DNA of 64,000 bases from Flavobacteriaceae bacterium UBA3611 (GCA_002375495.1 DFLU01000002.1:35582-99581); one strand, 5' to 3'; shown: positions 45,749-53,329, numbered from the stretch's first letter. Numbers and translations: made by a program. Notes: generated from the sequence alone by a model not told the origin.

Positions 45749-45765
45749 ACTTTGAAATACAAAGT
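45749..45765. promoter_or_regulatory. 17-bp palindromic operator, site 2
   Basis: ACTTTGAAATACAAAGT, the exact reverse complement of site 1 at 44081-44097. It ends 5 bases before the ATG at 45771 and overlaps a probable -7 element (TCACTTTG, 45747-45754). This indicates that the COQ4-like gene and its followers have their own promoter under the same regulator. Confidence 0.6.
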
Positions 45766-45770
45766 ACTTT

Positions 45771-46256
45771 ATGAAAAAAATCAGGAAACAAATCATTCAT
45801 TGGCTATTCGACCAGACCATGGTGCTCTATTGCCGGTTTAAGAAAAAGGAACCATGGAACGTTACTACACAAGACCTTCTTAGTATGCCTTCAAACACAT
45901 TCGGTTACCGGTTGGGACAGTTATTACAACAAAACGGGTTTGATCTGATTCCAAAAGTAGAGCGCCACGATGCCTATCATTTGGTAACGGGCTTTGGTAC
46001 CAGTGTAGAAGAAGAAATAGCTTTGCAGTACACCTGTTATGGCAACGGCAAGCGAACCCCCTACCTCTACGGGGTTTTAGCATTGGGGACGCTCATCCTG
46101 CCAGATTATTTACCATTTTACTTGGGTGCGTATCGATATGGGAAACTCGCAAAATCTTTTCACCACTACGATTACAAAAAAATTCTTCCATTAGATTTTA
46201 AAACTTTTCAATCATCCATTTTTAATAACCCTTTAACTGAAAGACCCTATGTTTAA
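45771..46256 (+). CDS. COQ4-family protein
   Basis: A 161-residue protein resembling COQ4, with its metal-binding signature HDxxHx11E intact: HDAYH at about residues 64-68, then Glu 12 residues later. LGQLLQQNGFDLIPK and YGNGKRTPYLYG are also family-like. In eukaryotes and proteobacteria COQ4 acts in ubiquinone synthesis; flavobacteria use menaquinone, so a different role is likely here. The ATG is directly preceded by the operator and only a few bases of leader. Overlaps the next gene by 8 bases. Confidence 0.75.
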   Translation: MKKIRKQIIHWLFDQTMVLYCRFKKKEPWNVTTQDLLSMPSNTFGYRLGQLLQQNGFDLIPKVERHDAYHLVTGFGTSVEEEIALQYTCYGNGKRTPYLYGVLALGTLILPDYLPFYLGAYRYGKLAKSFHHYDYKKILPLDFKTFQSSIFNNPLTERPYV

Positions 46257-46893
46257 ATCAATTCTGAAAATTACAAAAATAGCCATTGTTTTCTCACTTC
46301 TTTTCTGCGTTGTACTTCTATCCATCAATGCAACTATTTCGAATACATCGGAACATAAAACCTTCGATTCGGTCGAAGACATTCCTGAAAACCGTGTGGG
46401 CCTTTTATTGGGCACAGGCAAGTATACTAGCAGTGGGAACATAAACCAATATTATACGGCACGTCTCCAAGCTGCCGTCACGCTACATACAGAAGGAAAA
46501 ATCGAATATATTTTGGTAAGCGGGGACAACAGTCGAATTGACTATGACGAACCTTCTATGTTTAAAGAAGACCTCATCTTGGCAGGCGTTCCAGAAAATT
46601 GTATCGTGTTAGACTATGCAGGTTTTAGAACATTAGATTCTGTGTTGCGTGCACATGATGTATTTGGTCTCACAGAGTTTACCGTGATTTCACAAAAATT
46701 CCATAATGAACGTGCTATTTATTTAGCTGAAAAGCACAACCTAAAAGTTGTTGGCTTTAACGCAACTGCCATTGAAGGTACTTATGCTGTAAAAACCAAT
46801 GTTCGAGAATATGCCGCAAGAGTAAAAGCATTTATAGATATCGGCCTTGATGTTCAACCCAAGTTCTTAGGACCCAACATAGAAATCGATTGA
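46249..46893 (+). CDS. SanA/YdcF-like DUF218 membrane protein
   Basis: A 214-residue protein with one N-terminal membrane segment (about 10-30) and a DUF218 domain: VGLLLGTGKYTSSGNINQYYTARLQAA, IEYILVSGDNSR, VLDYAGFRTLDSVLRA and VISQKFHNERAIYLAEKHN. This is the ElyC/SanA type, linked in enterobacteria to envelope barrier functions. Substrate unknown. Overlaps the COQ4-like gene by 8 bases and precedes the DUF2809 gene by one base, so it is clearly in the same operon. Confidence 0.85.
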   Translation: MFKSILKITKIAIVFSLLFCVVLLSINATISNTSEHKTFDSVEDIPENRVGLLLGTGKYTSSGNINQYYTARLQAAVTLHTEGKIEYILVSGDNSRIDYDEPSMFKEDLILAGVPENCIVLDYAGFRTLDSVLRAHDVFGLTEFTVISQKFHNERAIYLAEKHNLKVVGFNATAIEGTYAVKTNVREYAARVKAFIDIGLDVQPKFLGPNIEID

Positions 46894-46894
46894 T

Positions 46895-47257
46895 ATGAAA
46901 CGAAATATCCTGATATTCACATTGCTCCTAGTTACTGAAATCGCCATTGCCGTATTTCATTTCCACAAATTCGTTCGTGGATTTATAGGTGATGTCCTTG
47001 TGATTCCGTTGCTCTTCTATTTTTTGAGGTGCTTCACCCGGCTGCGCACCCTCTATTTGGCCGGCCTTGTATTTCTGCTGGGAGTGTTAGTAGAATTGGT
47101 TCAATTTTCTGGTATGTTGAATCCGTTACTAAAAAACACCGCTGTACTACGTATTGTGGTTGGCACCACCTTCGACTGGAAAGATATTCTCGCCTATGGC
47201 ATAGGCACCCTATTGATTTTATTTTTTGAAAAAAATTACACTTATGAAAACAATTAA
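46895..47257 (+). CDS. DUF2809 membrane protein
   Basis: A 120-residue protein with four hydrophobic segments and the DUF2809 pattern FHKFVRGFIGDVLVIPLLFYF, VELVQFSGML and TFDWKDILAYGIGTLLI. Function unknown. It lies one base after the sanA-like stop and overlaps the DUF1361 start by 14 bases, so it belongs to the same transcript. Confidence 0.8.
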   Translation: MKRNILIFTLLLVTEIAIAVFHFHKFVRGFIGDVLVIPLLFYFLRCFTRLRTLYLAGLVFLLGVLVELVQFSGMLNPLLKNTAVLRIVVGTTFDWKDILAYGIGTLLILFFEKNYTYENN

Positions 47258-47924
47258 GCATTTCCTATTTACAAACTTCGAAACACTTTTCCCTCTCATC
47301 CTTTTAAGTTCGCTGAGTCTTTTTATACTAATGGTTCGATTAAAAATTACGCACTCGTTCTTTTTTTTATTTCTAGTTTGGAACTTATTTTTGGCATTTA
47401 TTCCGTTTGTCATCTCGTTTCTACTGAAACAGCAAACCAAAGGTTCAAAATACGGGCTTTTTTTAGGTTTCTGTACGTGGCTCCTTTTTCTGCCAAATGC
47501 GCCGTATATCGTTACAGATTTGATTCACTTGCGTCATAGCGGACCGACCCAAATTTGGTTGGATGCGCTCATGATTACGCTATTCGCCCTTAGCGGATTG
47601 CTCTGTTATTTTCTATCGATGCGTCACATGGAGATTGTGCTAGTAAAACATTTCAGTAAAAAGCCAATCCACTTTTTACTCATCGCAATACATTTTTTAA
47701 CAGGCTTTGGTATTTATTTAGGAAGGTTTCTTCGTTTCAATTCATGGGACATCTTACAGGAGCCCTCGGGTATTTTCAGCAAGATATTTCATATTATTTG
47801 CTTTCCACATCTTCACAAAGGTGCTTGGTTGGTAACTATCATATTTGGTATGTCACTATGGTTTCTATATAGGATATCTATAAAACAAGCATGGCTATTT
47901 CCTAAGAAAATCAAAATTTTATAA
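47244..47924 (+). CDS. DUF1361 membrane protein
   Basis: A 226-residue protein with about seven hydrophobic segments and the DUF1361 signature WLLFLPNAPYIVTDLIHL plus GFGIYLGRFLRFNSWDI. Function unknown. Last gene of the block that begins at 44106. ATG at 47244 chosen as the start giving the shortest overlap; an ATG at 47226 would add six residues. Confidence 0.8.
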   Translation: MKTIKHFLFTNFETLFPLILLSSLSLFILMVRLKITHSFFFLFLVWNLFLAFIPFVISFLLKQQTKGSKYGLFLGFCTWLLFLPNAPYIVTDLIHLRHSGPTQIWLDALMITLFALSGLLCYFLSMRHMEIVLVKHFSKKPIHFLLIAIHFLTGFGIYLGRFLRFNSWDILQEPSGIFSKIFHIICFPHLHKGAWLVTIIFGMSLWFLYRISIKQAWLFPKKIKIL

Positions 47925-47978
47925 AAACCTTTTTCTTGTGCTTTTCAATTCAAGTATATTTCCAAAAAAATAGAAAGC

Positions 47979-49949
47979 ATGCTTCAAAGACCTACACGTA
48001 TCATTTTTATTCTCTTCTTAATTGCGGTGGAAAGTATTGCCCAAGATCGCCAACAAGCTGTCTTCGGTGAACCTACCCACACTGAACTGGAAATGACTTC
48101 CTATGCGCAAGATCCCGATGCTGCAGCAGTTGTTCTATTTGAAAAAGGAAAAACCTACGTAAAACTCATCAATAGTAAAATTAGGTTGATGAAAGAAGTA
48201 CACAGAAAGGTAAAGGTGCTAGACGCAAGTAAATATACTGAAGCGGCTGTTGGAGTGCCGTATTATGTTGGAAATACCAGCAAAGAAAAAATTACCAACA
48301 TAAAAGCCATCACCCACAACAAGGGCGTGAAAAAGTTTGTAGCCAAAGACGCCTTTTTCACAACCAACGAGGTGAACCAATGGAATTTGACGCGCTTTAC
48401 ATTTCCCGATGTACAAGATGGCAGTGTTTTAGAATACACGTACACCGTAGAGTCTCCCTATTTCGGTTATTTAGACGGATGGCAATTTCAGGGTTCGTAC
48501 CCTAAGCTGTATACCGAATTTGTTTCGGAAATACCCGGCAACTATAATTACCGCCGTTCGTTGGTCGGCACACTCCCGCTTCAAGTAAACGAAGTATCAC
48601 TAAAAGAAGACTGTTTTTTCTTACCGGGATACGAAGTGAACGCAGATTGCGAAGTGGCCGTGTATGCTATGGAAAATGTACCTGCATTTAAAAAAGAAGA
48701 TTTTATGCTTTCTGAAAAAAATTATATGTCGCGGGTAGACTATGAACTTAAAGAATATTACGACTTTAAGGGCAATAAAACAGAAGTAAGTAAAGAGTGG
48801 AAAGATGTAGATAAAGAATTTAGAACCGATAAAGATTTAGGAAGACAACTGGGGTACAAAAACTTCTTTGAAAACAACCTCCCACCAGCAGTATTGACTG
48901 AAGCAGACCCCTTAAAAAAGGCAAAAGATATTTTCTATTTTATTCAGAGACATTTCAACTACAATGGCAAACAACGTATTCTATCTGATATTAGGGTAAA
49001 AGAAGCTTTTGACGAGAAAGTTGGGAACAGCAGTGAAATTAACTTGTCATTGGTAAACTCACTAGAAGCGGCTGGCTTAGACGCCAAAGTAGCCTTAATT
49101 TCTACCAGGGATCAGGCATTGCCCACCAAATTATATCCGGTACTTACAGACTTTAACTATGCCATTGTTTATCTGAAAATTGGAGCGGATGAATATTTAT
49201 TAGATGCGACCAACAAATATGTTCCATTCGGGTTTCTTCCGTATCAGGCCTTGAACCACCAAGCACGGGTGTTAGACATGAAAGATGGAAGTTTTTGGAT
49301 AGATGTGGTTCCAGAGAAGAAAAACGTTGAATATATCAACGCCCAATTGCAACTAAATGAAGACCAAACCATTTCTGGAAAAGTGGCAGAAACCTATGTT
49401 GGCTACCCTGCTGCTTTAGCGCGAATTTCGCTTGCCGAAGATGGTACAGATACCTATAGAAAGAATAAGCAGAAGCGTATTGAAGATGCCGCTATTACTA
49501 ATTTTTCTATTGAAAATGCAACTGACATTTCTGAAAATTTAAAACAAACCTACAACGTATCGATCACACCAGATGCGGCAGGTGGTAAATGGTATGTTGC
49601 TCCGTTTTTCTTGGCTAATTTTTACAATGAAAATCCGTTCAAACTAACCGAACGAAACTACCCAGTCGATTTCGGGTATCCACGTTCACAGACCTTTTTA
49701 ATGAGCATCGACTTAAACGGAATGTATAAAGTGGCTGAAACACCACAAAACACCATCGTAAAGTTGCCTGATGGAGCTGGAGAATCAAGCGTGGTGTATG
49801 GTACAGCTGGCGGAAAGCTAACGGTACGTTTCAGTTTAAAATTGAACCAGCATTATTTTACCCCAGAAAAGTACAAGAGTTTACAAGACTTTTTTAACAC
49901 AGTGGTGACCATGCTGAATAAAGAAGTATTGGTATTGGAGAAGGTTTAA
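47979..49949 (+). CDS. Secreted DUF3857/transglutaminase-like protein
   Basis: A 656-residue protein with a signal peptide (about 1-21, ESIAQ), the DUF3857 domain (about 60-240) and a transglutaminase-like domain (about 300-420). The catalytic Cys of the transglutaminase fold is replaced: the segment reads KVGNSSEINLSLVNSLEAAG where active members have a Cys. The His position is also not typical (DFNYAIVYL), though YLLDATN keeps the Asp. It is therefore probably a non-enzymatic binding or structural protein of the periplasm. Convergent with the next gene, 4-base overlap. Confidence 0.8.
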   Translation: MLQRPTRIIFILFLIAVESIAQDRQQAVFGEPTHTELEMTSYAQDPDAAAVVLFEKGKTYVKLINSKIRLMKEVHRKVKVLDASKYTEAAVGVPYYVGNTSKEKITNIKAITHNKGVKKFVAKDAFFTTNEVNQWNLTRFTFPDVQDGSVLEYTYTVESPYFGYLDGWQFQGSYPKLYTEFVSEIPGNYNYRRSLVGTLPLQVNEVSLKEDCFFLPGYEVNADCEVAVYAMENVPAFKKEDFMLSEKNYMSRVDYELKEYYDFKGNKTEVSKEWKDVDKEFRTDKDLGRQLGYKNFFENNLPPAVLTEADPLKKAKDIFYFIQRHFNYNGKQRILSDIRVKEAFDEKVGNSSEINLSLVNSLEAAGLDAKVALISTRDQALPTKLYPVLTDFNYAIVYLKIGADEYLLDATNKYVPFGFLPYQALNHQARVLDMKDGSFWIDVVPEKKNVEYINAQLQLNEDQTISGKVAETYVGYPAALARISLAEDGTDTYRKNKQKRIEDAAITNFSIENATDISENLKQTYNVSITPDAAGGKWYVAPFFLANFYNENPFKLTERNYPVDFGYPRSQTFLMSIDLNGMYKVAETPQNTIVKLPDGAGESSVVYGTAGGKLTVRFSLKLNQHYFTPEKYKSLQDFFNTVVTMLNKEVLVLEKV

Positions 49950-51160
49950 TCCTTGCCTTCTACGTAATCTTCCAAATACTGATACCGCTCGGTCAATTTT
50001 CCTTCAGCAGTTGTCATCCTGGCGCGCTTTAAAATGCCGCGCTCGTCATTGTTAAAAAATGCTGGGAGTACGTGTTCTAAAAACATCTCACCAAAGCCTT
50101 CGCTGGCATCCTTGGGAAGTTCGCAGGGCAGGTTATCTACTGCCATTACGGTAATCGCGCCTGGGGTATCCATATCAACTTCTTGTTCGGTATGCGGCTC
50201 ATACCCATAAAATGGGTCTGCAATGGTACTCGGGCGGATGGTACTGGCTACCGGTCCGTCAATATCGCACGAAATATCGGCTACCAGATTTATTCTGAAA
50301 GCTTCTTTTTTAGCGTCTTCACGAGTGAACAGATACGGAGCGCCATCTCCATAAAAATGCCCAGCGATAAAGTAATCGGTTTGGGCGGCGTAGGGCATAA
50401 AATTGCTCTCATATCCCGATGGGTCTTTGTAAAAAGCATACTTATCTCCTACTTTACCATCTTTCCGTTTGGCGTACTCCATGACATCGGCCATACAATA
50501 CACGGGTTCTGAAAACGATGCAGTGAGATATAGGGCATCACTCACTTCTTTTATTTTGAGATGATCTAAAATTTCTTTTGCCCCTTTGGCTACTTTACCT
50601 GTTCCTGTTAGAAGTATTTTGATTGGTGGCAGTGTGATTTTATCGAGTTCAGCTTTTACCGCATCTAGATCTGCCAAAGATTCCACCTTCGGAAGGTTGA
50701 ACAACCCATCGCGCATCCCCAAAGCTCTAAAGCCGTTATAGGCTCCAACGAGTCCAGCATACCGACCAAATCCGATGAGGCGGGCGCCATTTTGCTTCAC
50801 GACGGTTTCATGGTCGTACATCTCGATATTTTTTTCGAGCATTGCCACTAAGAGTTTACGGTTATAGGGTTGTTTTTTAATGGTGTGGCTGAAATAGAAA
50901 TACTTTTTATTTGGGATTAGTGCCTCGACAGGTACTTCTTTTACGCCAAGCATCACATCTGCTTCGGAAACATCTGTTTTCACTTCAAATCCGGCATCTC
51001 GATACGCCTGGTCGGGAAAAATTCGTACTTCGCTAGCTTCTACGATAAATCGGGCTTCTGGAAACTGTTTGGCGGCTTCTTTGAGCTTTTGGGGTGAAAA
51101 AACGACACGACGATCTGGCGGATTCTTACGTTCTTTAATGATAGCGAAGGTAATGGGCAT
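49946..51160 (-). CDS. Saccharopine-dehydrogenase-like (lysine-forming) oxidoreductase
   Basis: A 404-residue protein. The N-terminal alanine-dehydrogenase/PNT-type domain starts with FAIIKERKNPPDRRVVFSP and has FSHTIKKQPYNRKLL. A Rossmann region with the modified glycine motif LLTGTGKVAKGAKEIL follows, then the DISCDIDGPVAST stretch found in LYS1-type saccharopine dehydrogenases. It would interconvert saccharopine with lysine and 2-oxoglutarate using NAD. Family assignment is firmer than the exact reaction. ATG at 51160 matches the family start; a longer frame continues into repeats and is rejected. Confidence 0.78.
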   Translation of the reverse strand: MPITFAIIKERKNPPDRRVVFSPQKLKEAAKQFPEARFIVEASEVRIFPDQAYRDAGFEVKTDVSEADVMLGVKEVPVEALIPNKKYFYFSHTIKKQPYNRKLLVAMLEKNIEMYDHETVVKQNGARLIGFGRYAGLVGAYNGFRALGMRDGLFNLPKVESLADLDAVKAELDKITLPPIKILLTGTGKVAKGAKEILDHLKIKEVSDALYLTASFSEPVYCMADVMEYAKRKDGKVGDKYAFYKDPSGYESNFMPYAAQTDYFIAGHFYGDGAPYLFTREDAKKEAFRINLVADISCDIDGPVASTIRPSTIADPFYGYEPHTEQEVDMDTPGAITVMAVDNLPCELPKDASEGFGEMFLEHVLPAFFNNDERGILKRARMTTAEGKLTERYQYLEDYVEGKD

Positions 51161-51213
51161 TTGGTACGAATTTTGAAACGTTAAAGTGGAATGCGAAGAT
51201 ACTATTATTCTTG

Positions 51214-51221
51214 TATCTTTG
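51214..51221 (+). promoter_or_regulatory. Candidate -7 element in the ssrA upstream region
   Basis: TATCTTTG matches TAnnTTTG, preceded by an A/T-rich tract. It faces the structured element at 51250-51345 and ssrA beyond it. No clear -33 is seen, and its distance from ssrA (about 230 bases) would give a long leader. Provisional. Confidence 0.3.
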
Positions 51222-51249
51222 CCACCTGTCTGCCGAACATGGTAGGCCT

Positions 51250-51345
51250 GCGTGAGGGATAGTAGCGGCATCCCCCGATCCCCGATAGTTATCGGGGCGG
51301 GGATACAGCAAATAGCCCGACCTCGCCTTGGGCGGGGGCACGCCC
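51250..51345 (+). repeat. Structured intergenic repeat element, copy 1
   Basis: Bounded by GCGTG and CACGCCC. Hairpin 1 is CCCCGATA / TATCGGGG (51280-51297) with a further ATCCCC/GGGGAT stem outside it. Hairpin 2 is CCTCGCC / GGCGGGG (51321-51337). Between them lies the strand-conserved ATACAGC..ATAGCCCGACC. The same architecture, reversed, is at 62539-62648. Elements of this look are recurrent in Flavobacteriaceae intergenic DNA from memory; function unknown. Confidence 0.7.
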
Positions 51346-51449
51346 ACTTCTCGATACATCTCGAAGGCTTTCGGGACACTCGAAGTGACATAGATCTTTG
51401 AAACATTACTGAGTACGATTTCTATTTATAAAAGAAGTTGTCTCATTAC

Positions 51450-51845
51450 GGGGCCGACTGGTTTTGACAGCGGGTCTTGTGGTATAGTAAGCATGTAGAG
51501 CGTTGGATGATGGCTCTTAAATCTCATTGTTCAGACTTTTTAAACGGCGAGAATAACTACGCCCTAGCAGCATAATCTGAATTATAGTAGGATATGCCTC
51601 GGCCCGTAAGACGGGCATGCAGGAAGTCACTCGAAGGCCTTGGTTTACGGCGTTCGATATAGTGGCTTCGTAAAAGTAAACCTATCGGGAATAGGGCCTT
51701 GATATTCCTGAGACACTCAAGTGAGGATACGGAGTGCGTTGGTAGTTTTTGACCGGCAATCTCCCGACAATCTAAACAGAAACTAAACATGTAGAAAGCT
51801 GTAACGCAACGCGTTTGGACGAGGGTTCGAATCCCTCCGGCTCCA
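51450..51845 (+). ncRNA. ssrA: Transfer-messenger RNA (tmRNA)
   Basis: Starts GGGGCCGACTGGTTTTGAC and ends with the T-arm GAGGGTTCGAATCCCTC and acceptor strand CGGCTCC plus discriminator A. The acceptor stem pairs over 7 bp with a G-U at the third pair, the tRNA-Ala identity element. The resume frame GGC GAG AAT... at 51546-51575 encodes GENNYALAA followed by TAA, the usual hydrophobic proteolysis tag. The terminal CCA is not encoded (genomic CGA). Pseudoknot regions were not traced in detail. It rescues stalled ribosomes with SmpB. Confidence 0.95.
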
Positions 51846-51854
51846 CGATCAAGC

Positions 51855-51956
51855 AGAAATCTCTGCAACGGTTTTAATTAAAAATGCCTGAAAGCTTGCT
51901 TTTGAGGCATTTTTTAATTGAGAACGTTTTGCTTGCAACGCAAGCAGGAGATTTCT
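51855..51956 (+). terminator. Long hairpin terminator downstream of ssrA
   Basis: Inner stem AAAATGCCT / AGGCATTTTT (51881-51914) ends in a T run, a rho-independent terminator. An imperfect extension (AACGGTTTTAATT against AATTGAGAACGTT) and an outer 9-bp pair AGAAATCTC / GAGATTTCT (51855-51863 with 51948-51956) make the structure about 100 bases long. It may also stop transcription from the other side. Confidence 0.68.
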
Positions 51957-52092
51957 ATTTGCAGTACTGGAACCATTAGGGAACACCGAAGGTAATCACT
52001 TTCTAGCTTTTTCTTATTATATCTTACTATGTTCATTTTTTTCATTGATAAAAAAACGAACCAAAAAAATCTAGCCTGACGGTTCTTGTTCA

Positions 52093-52175
52093 CCCCTTAG
52101 GCCCTTACTGCGGAACGAAAGGAACTCGCTTCGCTCAAACAGCCTTTCCTTCCAATCGCAGTTTCTAGCCAGGGG
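52093..52175. other. Structured element with the CTCGCTTCGCTC loop
   Basis: Nested pairs: CCCCT/AGGGG, TAG/CTA, ACTGCG/CGCAGT and GAAAGG/CCTTTC enclose CTCGCTTCGCTC (52125-52136). On the minus strand the loop reads GAGCGAAGCGAG. The outer flank GGGTCCCGAAGTCGAACC follows. The rest of the 561-base gap (51846-52406) is A/T-rich; it also holds a T-arm-like stretch and a 6-bp inverted pair GTGTCG/CGACAC (about 52306-52338). No convincing gene lies in this gap. Confidence 0.5.
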
Positions 52176-52360
52176 TCCCGAAGTCGAACCGTAGGGCGGG
52201 TTTTGTAATAGACTGAAATTAATTTATAATTGAGTGTATGAAATTTATTGTTGGGGAATGTTGTTTTTTGCAACATTGGTAAGGAGGGGAATTGAATCCC
52301 TAGTTTGTGTCGGTATGCAACAGTCAACACATTCGACACTGCTTTTTACAAACGAAAAAA

Positions 52361-52380
52361 CCCGTCTCTTTCGAGACGGG
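52361..52380 (-). terminator. Rho-independent terminator of the cold-shock gene
   Basis: An 8-bp perfect stem CCCGTCTC / GAGACGGG with a 4-base loop, followed on the minus strand by six T. It lies 26 bases after the stop of the cold-shock gene. Confidence 0.85.
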
Positions 52381-52406
52381 TCTTGATTTTGTATGGTAAC
52401 CGCTTA

Positions 52407-52598
52407 TTAAGCTAGTTTTACGCGTACTGCGTTCATACCTTTCTGACCTCTTTCTTCTTCATAGACAACTGAGTCGTCTTCTCTGATTTCGTCGATTAGG
52501 TTTGTAGTGTGTACGAAGATATCGTCTCCACCATCGTTTGGCTTAATAAATCCGAATCCTTTAGCATTGTTAAAGAATTTTACTGTTCCTTCTTTCAT
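52407..52598 (-). CDS. Cold-shock protein (CspA family)
   Basis: A 63-residue single OB-fold domain. Both RNA-binding motifs are intact: KGFGFI (RNP1) and DIFVHTT (RNP2). Such proteins bind single-stranded RNA and act as RNA chaperones. The leader between the gene and the promoter is long and structured (52599-52822), like those of cold-regulated csp genes. Its own terminator is 52361-52380. Confidence 0.95.
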   Translation of the reverse strand: MKEGTVKFFNNAKGFGFIKPNDGGDDIFVHTTNLIDEIREDDSVVYEEERGQKGMNAVRVKLA

Positions 52599-52632
52599 TT
52601 TGGTACTCTTTTAAAAATTAATTGTTACTGAA

Positions 52633-52696
52633 TTTCTGTTTCAACTGAAACAGAAACCGCCTTGTAGTTTTCCGAAACATTCAGAAAATTGCTACA
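52633..52696 (-). promoter_or_regulatory. Structured 5' leader of the cold-shock gene
   Basis: Two hairpins stand in the leader. One is TTTCTGTTTCA / TGAAACAGAAA (52633-52656), an 11-bp stem with two loop bases. The other is a compound stem: outer TGTAG/CTACA (52663-52667 with 52692-52696) and inner TTTTCCGAA/TTCAGAAAA with one wobble pair (52668-52688). Together they occupy much of the leader before the gene. A temperature-responsive role is inferred from csp genes in general. Confidence 0.5.
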
Positions 52697-52827
52697 CTGC
52701 TACCTTACGAACTTGTATTTCAGTAATGAAGACTAGTTCTAAAGCTTTGGAAAAAAAAGAAAGGATTGGATTGATTACCTTAGAAGGGTACTAGAAATAA
52801 TAAAAGCAAACTGACTTTTTAACAGTG

Positions 52828-52835
52828 CAAAACTA
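52828..52835 (-). promoter_or_regulatory. Candidate -7 element for the cold-shock gene
   Basis: Reads TAGTTTTG on the minus strand, matching TAnnTTTG. It would start transcription near 52822, giving a leader of about 220 bases. No strong -33 is visible. The rest of the 347-base gap 52599-52945 shows no reading frame. Confidence 0.4.
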
Positions 52836-52912
52836 GACTAAATAAATGGATTATCGTGTGTTTTAGGGAATTATTAAGAATCTAACCCTTTAGTTATTGT
52901 TTTACACCAAAA

Positions 52913-52940
52913 AAAATCGCCCCGAATGTGGGGCGATTTT
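52913..52940 (-). terminator. Rho-independent terminator of the 52946-53329 gene
   Basis: An 11-bp stem AAAATCGCCCC / GGGGCGATTTT with loop GAATGT, ending in T runs on both strands. It lies 5 bases after the stop of the minus-strand gene. Confidence 0.85.
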
Positions 52941-52945
52941 CTATA

Positions 52946-53329
52946 CTATGCGCTGGCCGGCATGACCGTTTCTTCTGGCTTGTTGTAATGAAACAACATG
53001 GTTTTATAAAACCGTGTTTGGCTATCGCCAACCTCAAGACAGCCTTTTAAAGTTTCTTCAAGACTGCTGTACGAAACTTTGGTCGCTACAGCCTCATTAA
53101 TATCGTACAATCTAAACTCCCTAGCGCTCTGTGGTTTCGAATTCCAAAGTAAAATAGTTTGGTTGTCGTAGTCTATTGTCACATCGATCGCCTGAAAATA
53201 AAATTTAAGGAGTGCTTTCTGGAAACCGTAGTAATCTTGACTTAAGTTTTCGGTGAACTCACAACTTTTCGTGATGAGCTTCCTCATTTCTTCTAATACA
53301 ATTTGATGCTGATTTTCCATAGTTTCCAT
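52946..53329 (-). CDS. Small hypothetical protein
   Basis: A 127-residue cytoplasmic protein without signal or membrane segment. N-terminal helix (HQIVLEEMRKLITKSCEFTEN) followed by a beta-rich middle (VTIDYDNQTILLWNSKP) and a helical end. No family recognised. It has its own terminator. The frame opens METMEN, so the second Met may be the real start. Intergenic flanks are A/T-rich on both sides, so it is probably monocistronic. Confidence 0.62.
   Translation of the reverse strand: METMENQHQIVLEEMRKLITKSCEFTENLSQDYYGFQKALLKFYFQAIDVTIDYDNQTILLWNSKPQSAREFRLYDINEAVATKVSYSSLEETLKGCLEVGDSQTRFYKTMLFHYNKPEETVMPASA

Noticed and set aside
51161..51406. N-terminal extension of the saccharopine-dehydrogenase-like gene
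   Set aside because: It consists of intergenic repeat sequence rich in Arg and Pro when translated; the family starts at 51160.
52097..52339. 80-codon reading frame on the minus strand after ssrA
   Set aside because: Most of it covers the structured element, composition is unlike neighbouring proteins and no domain is recognisable.
52270..52345. Decayed tRNA-like sequence on the minus strand
   Set aside because: It has a T-arm-like stretch with TTCAATT and an acceptor-like end, but position 53-61 is mismatched, the anticodon stem has two mismatches, and no 5' acceptor strand was found.
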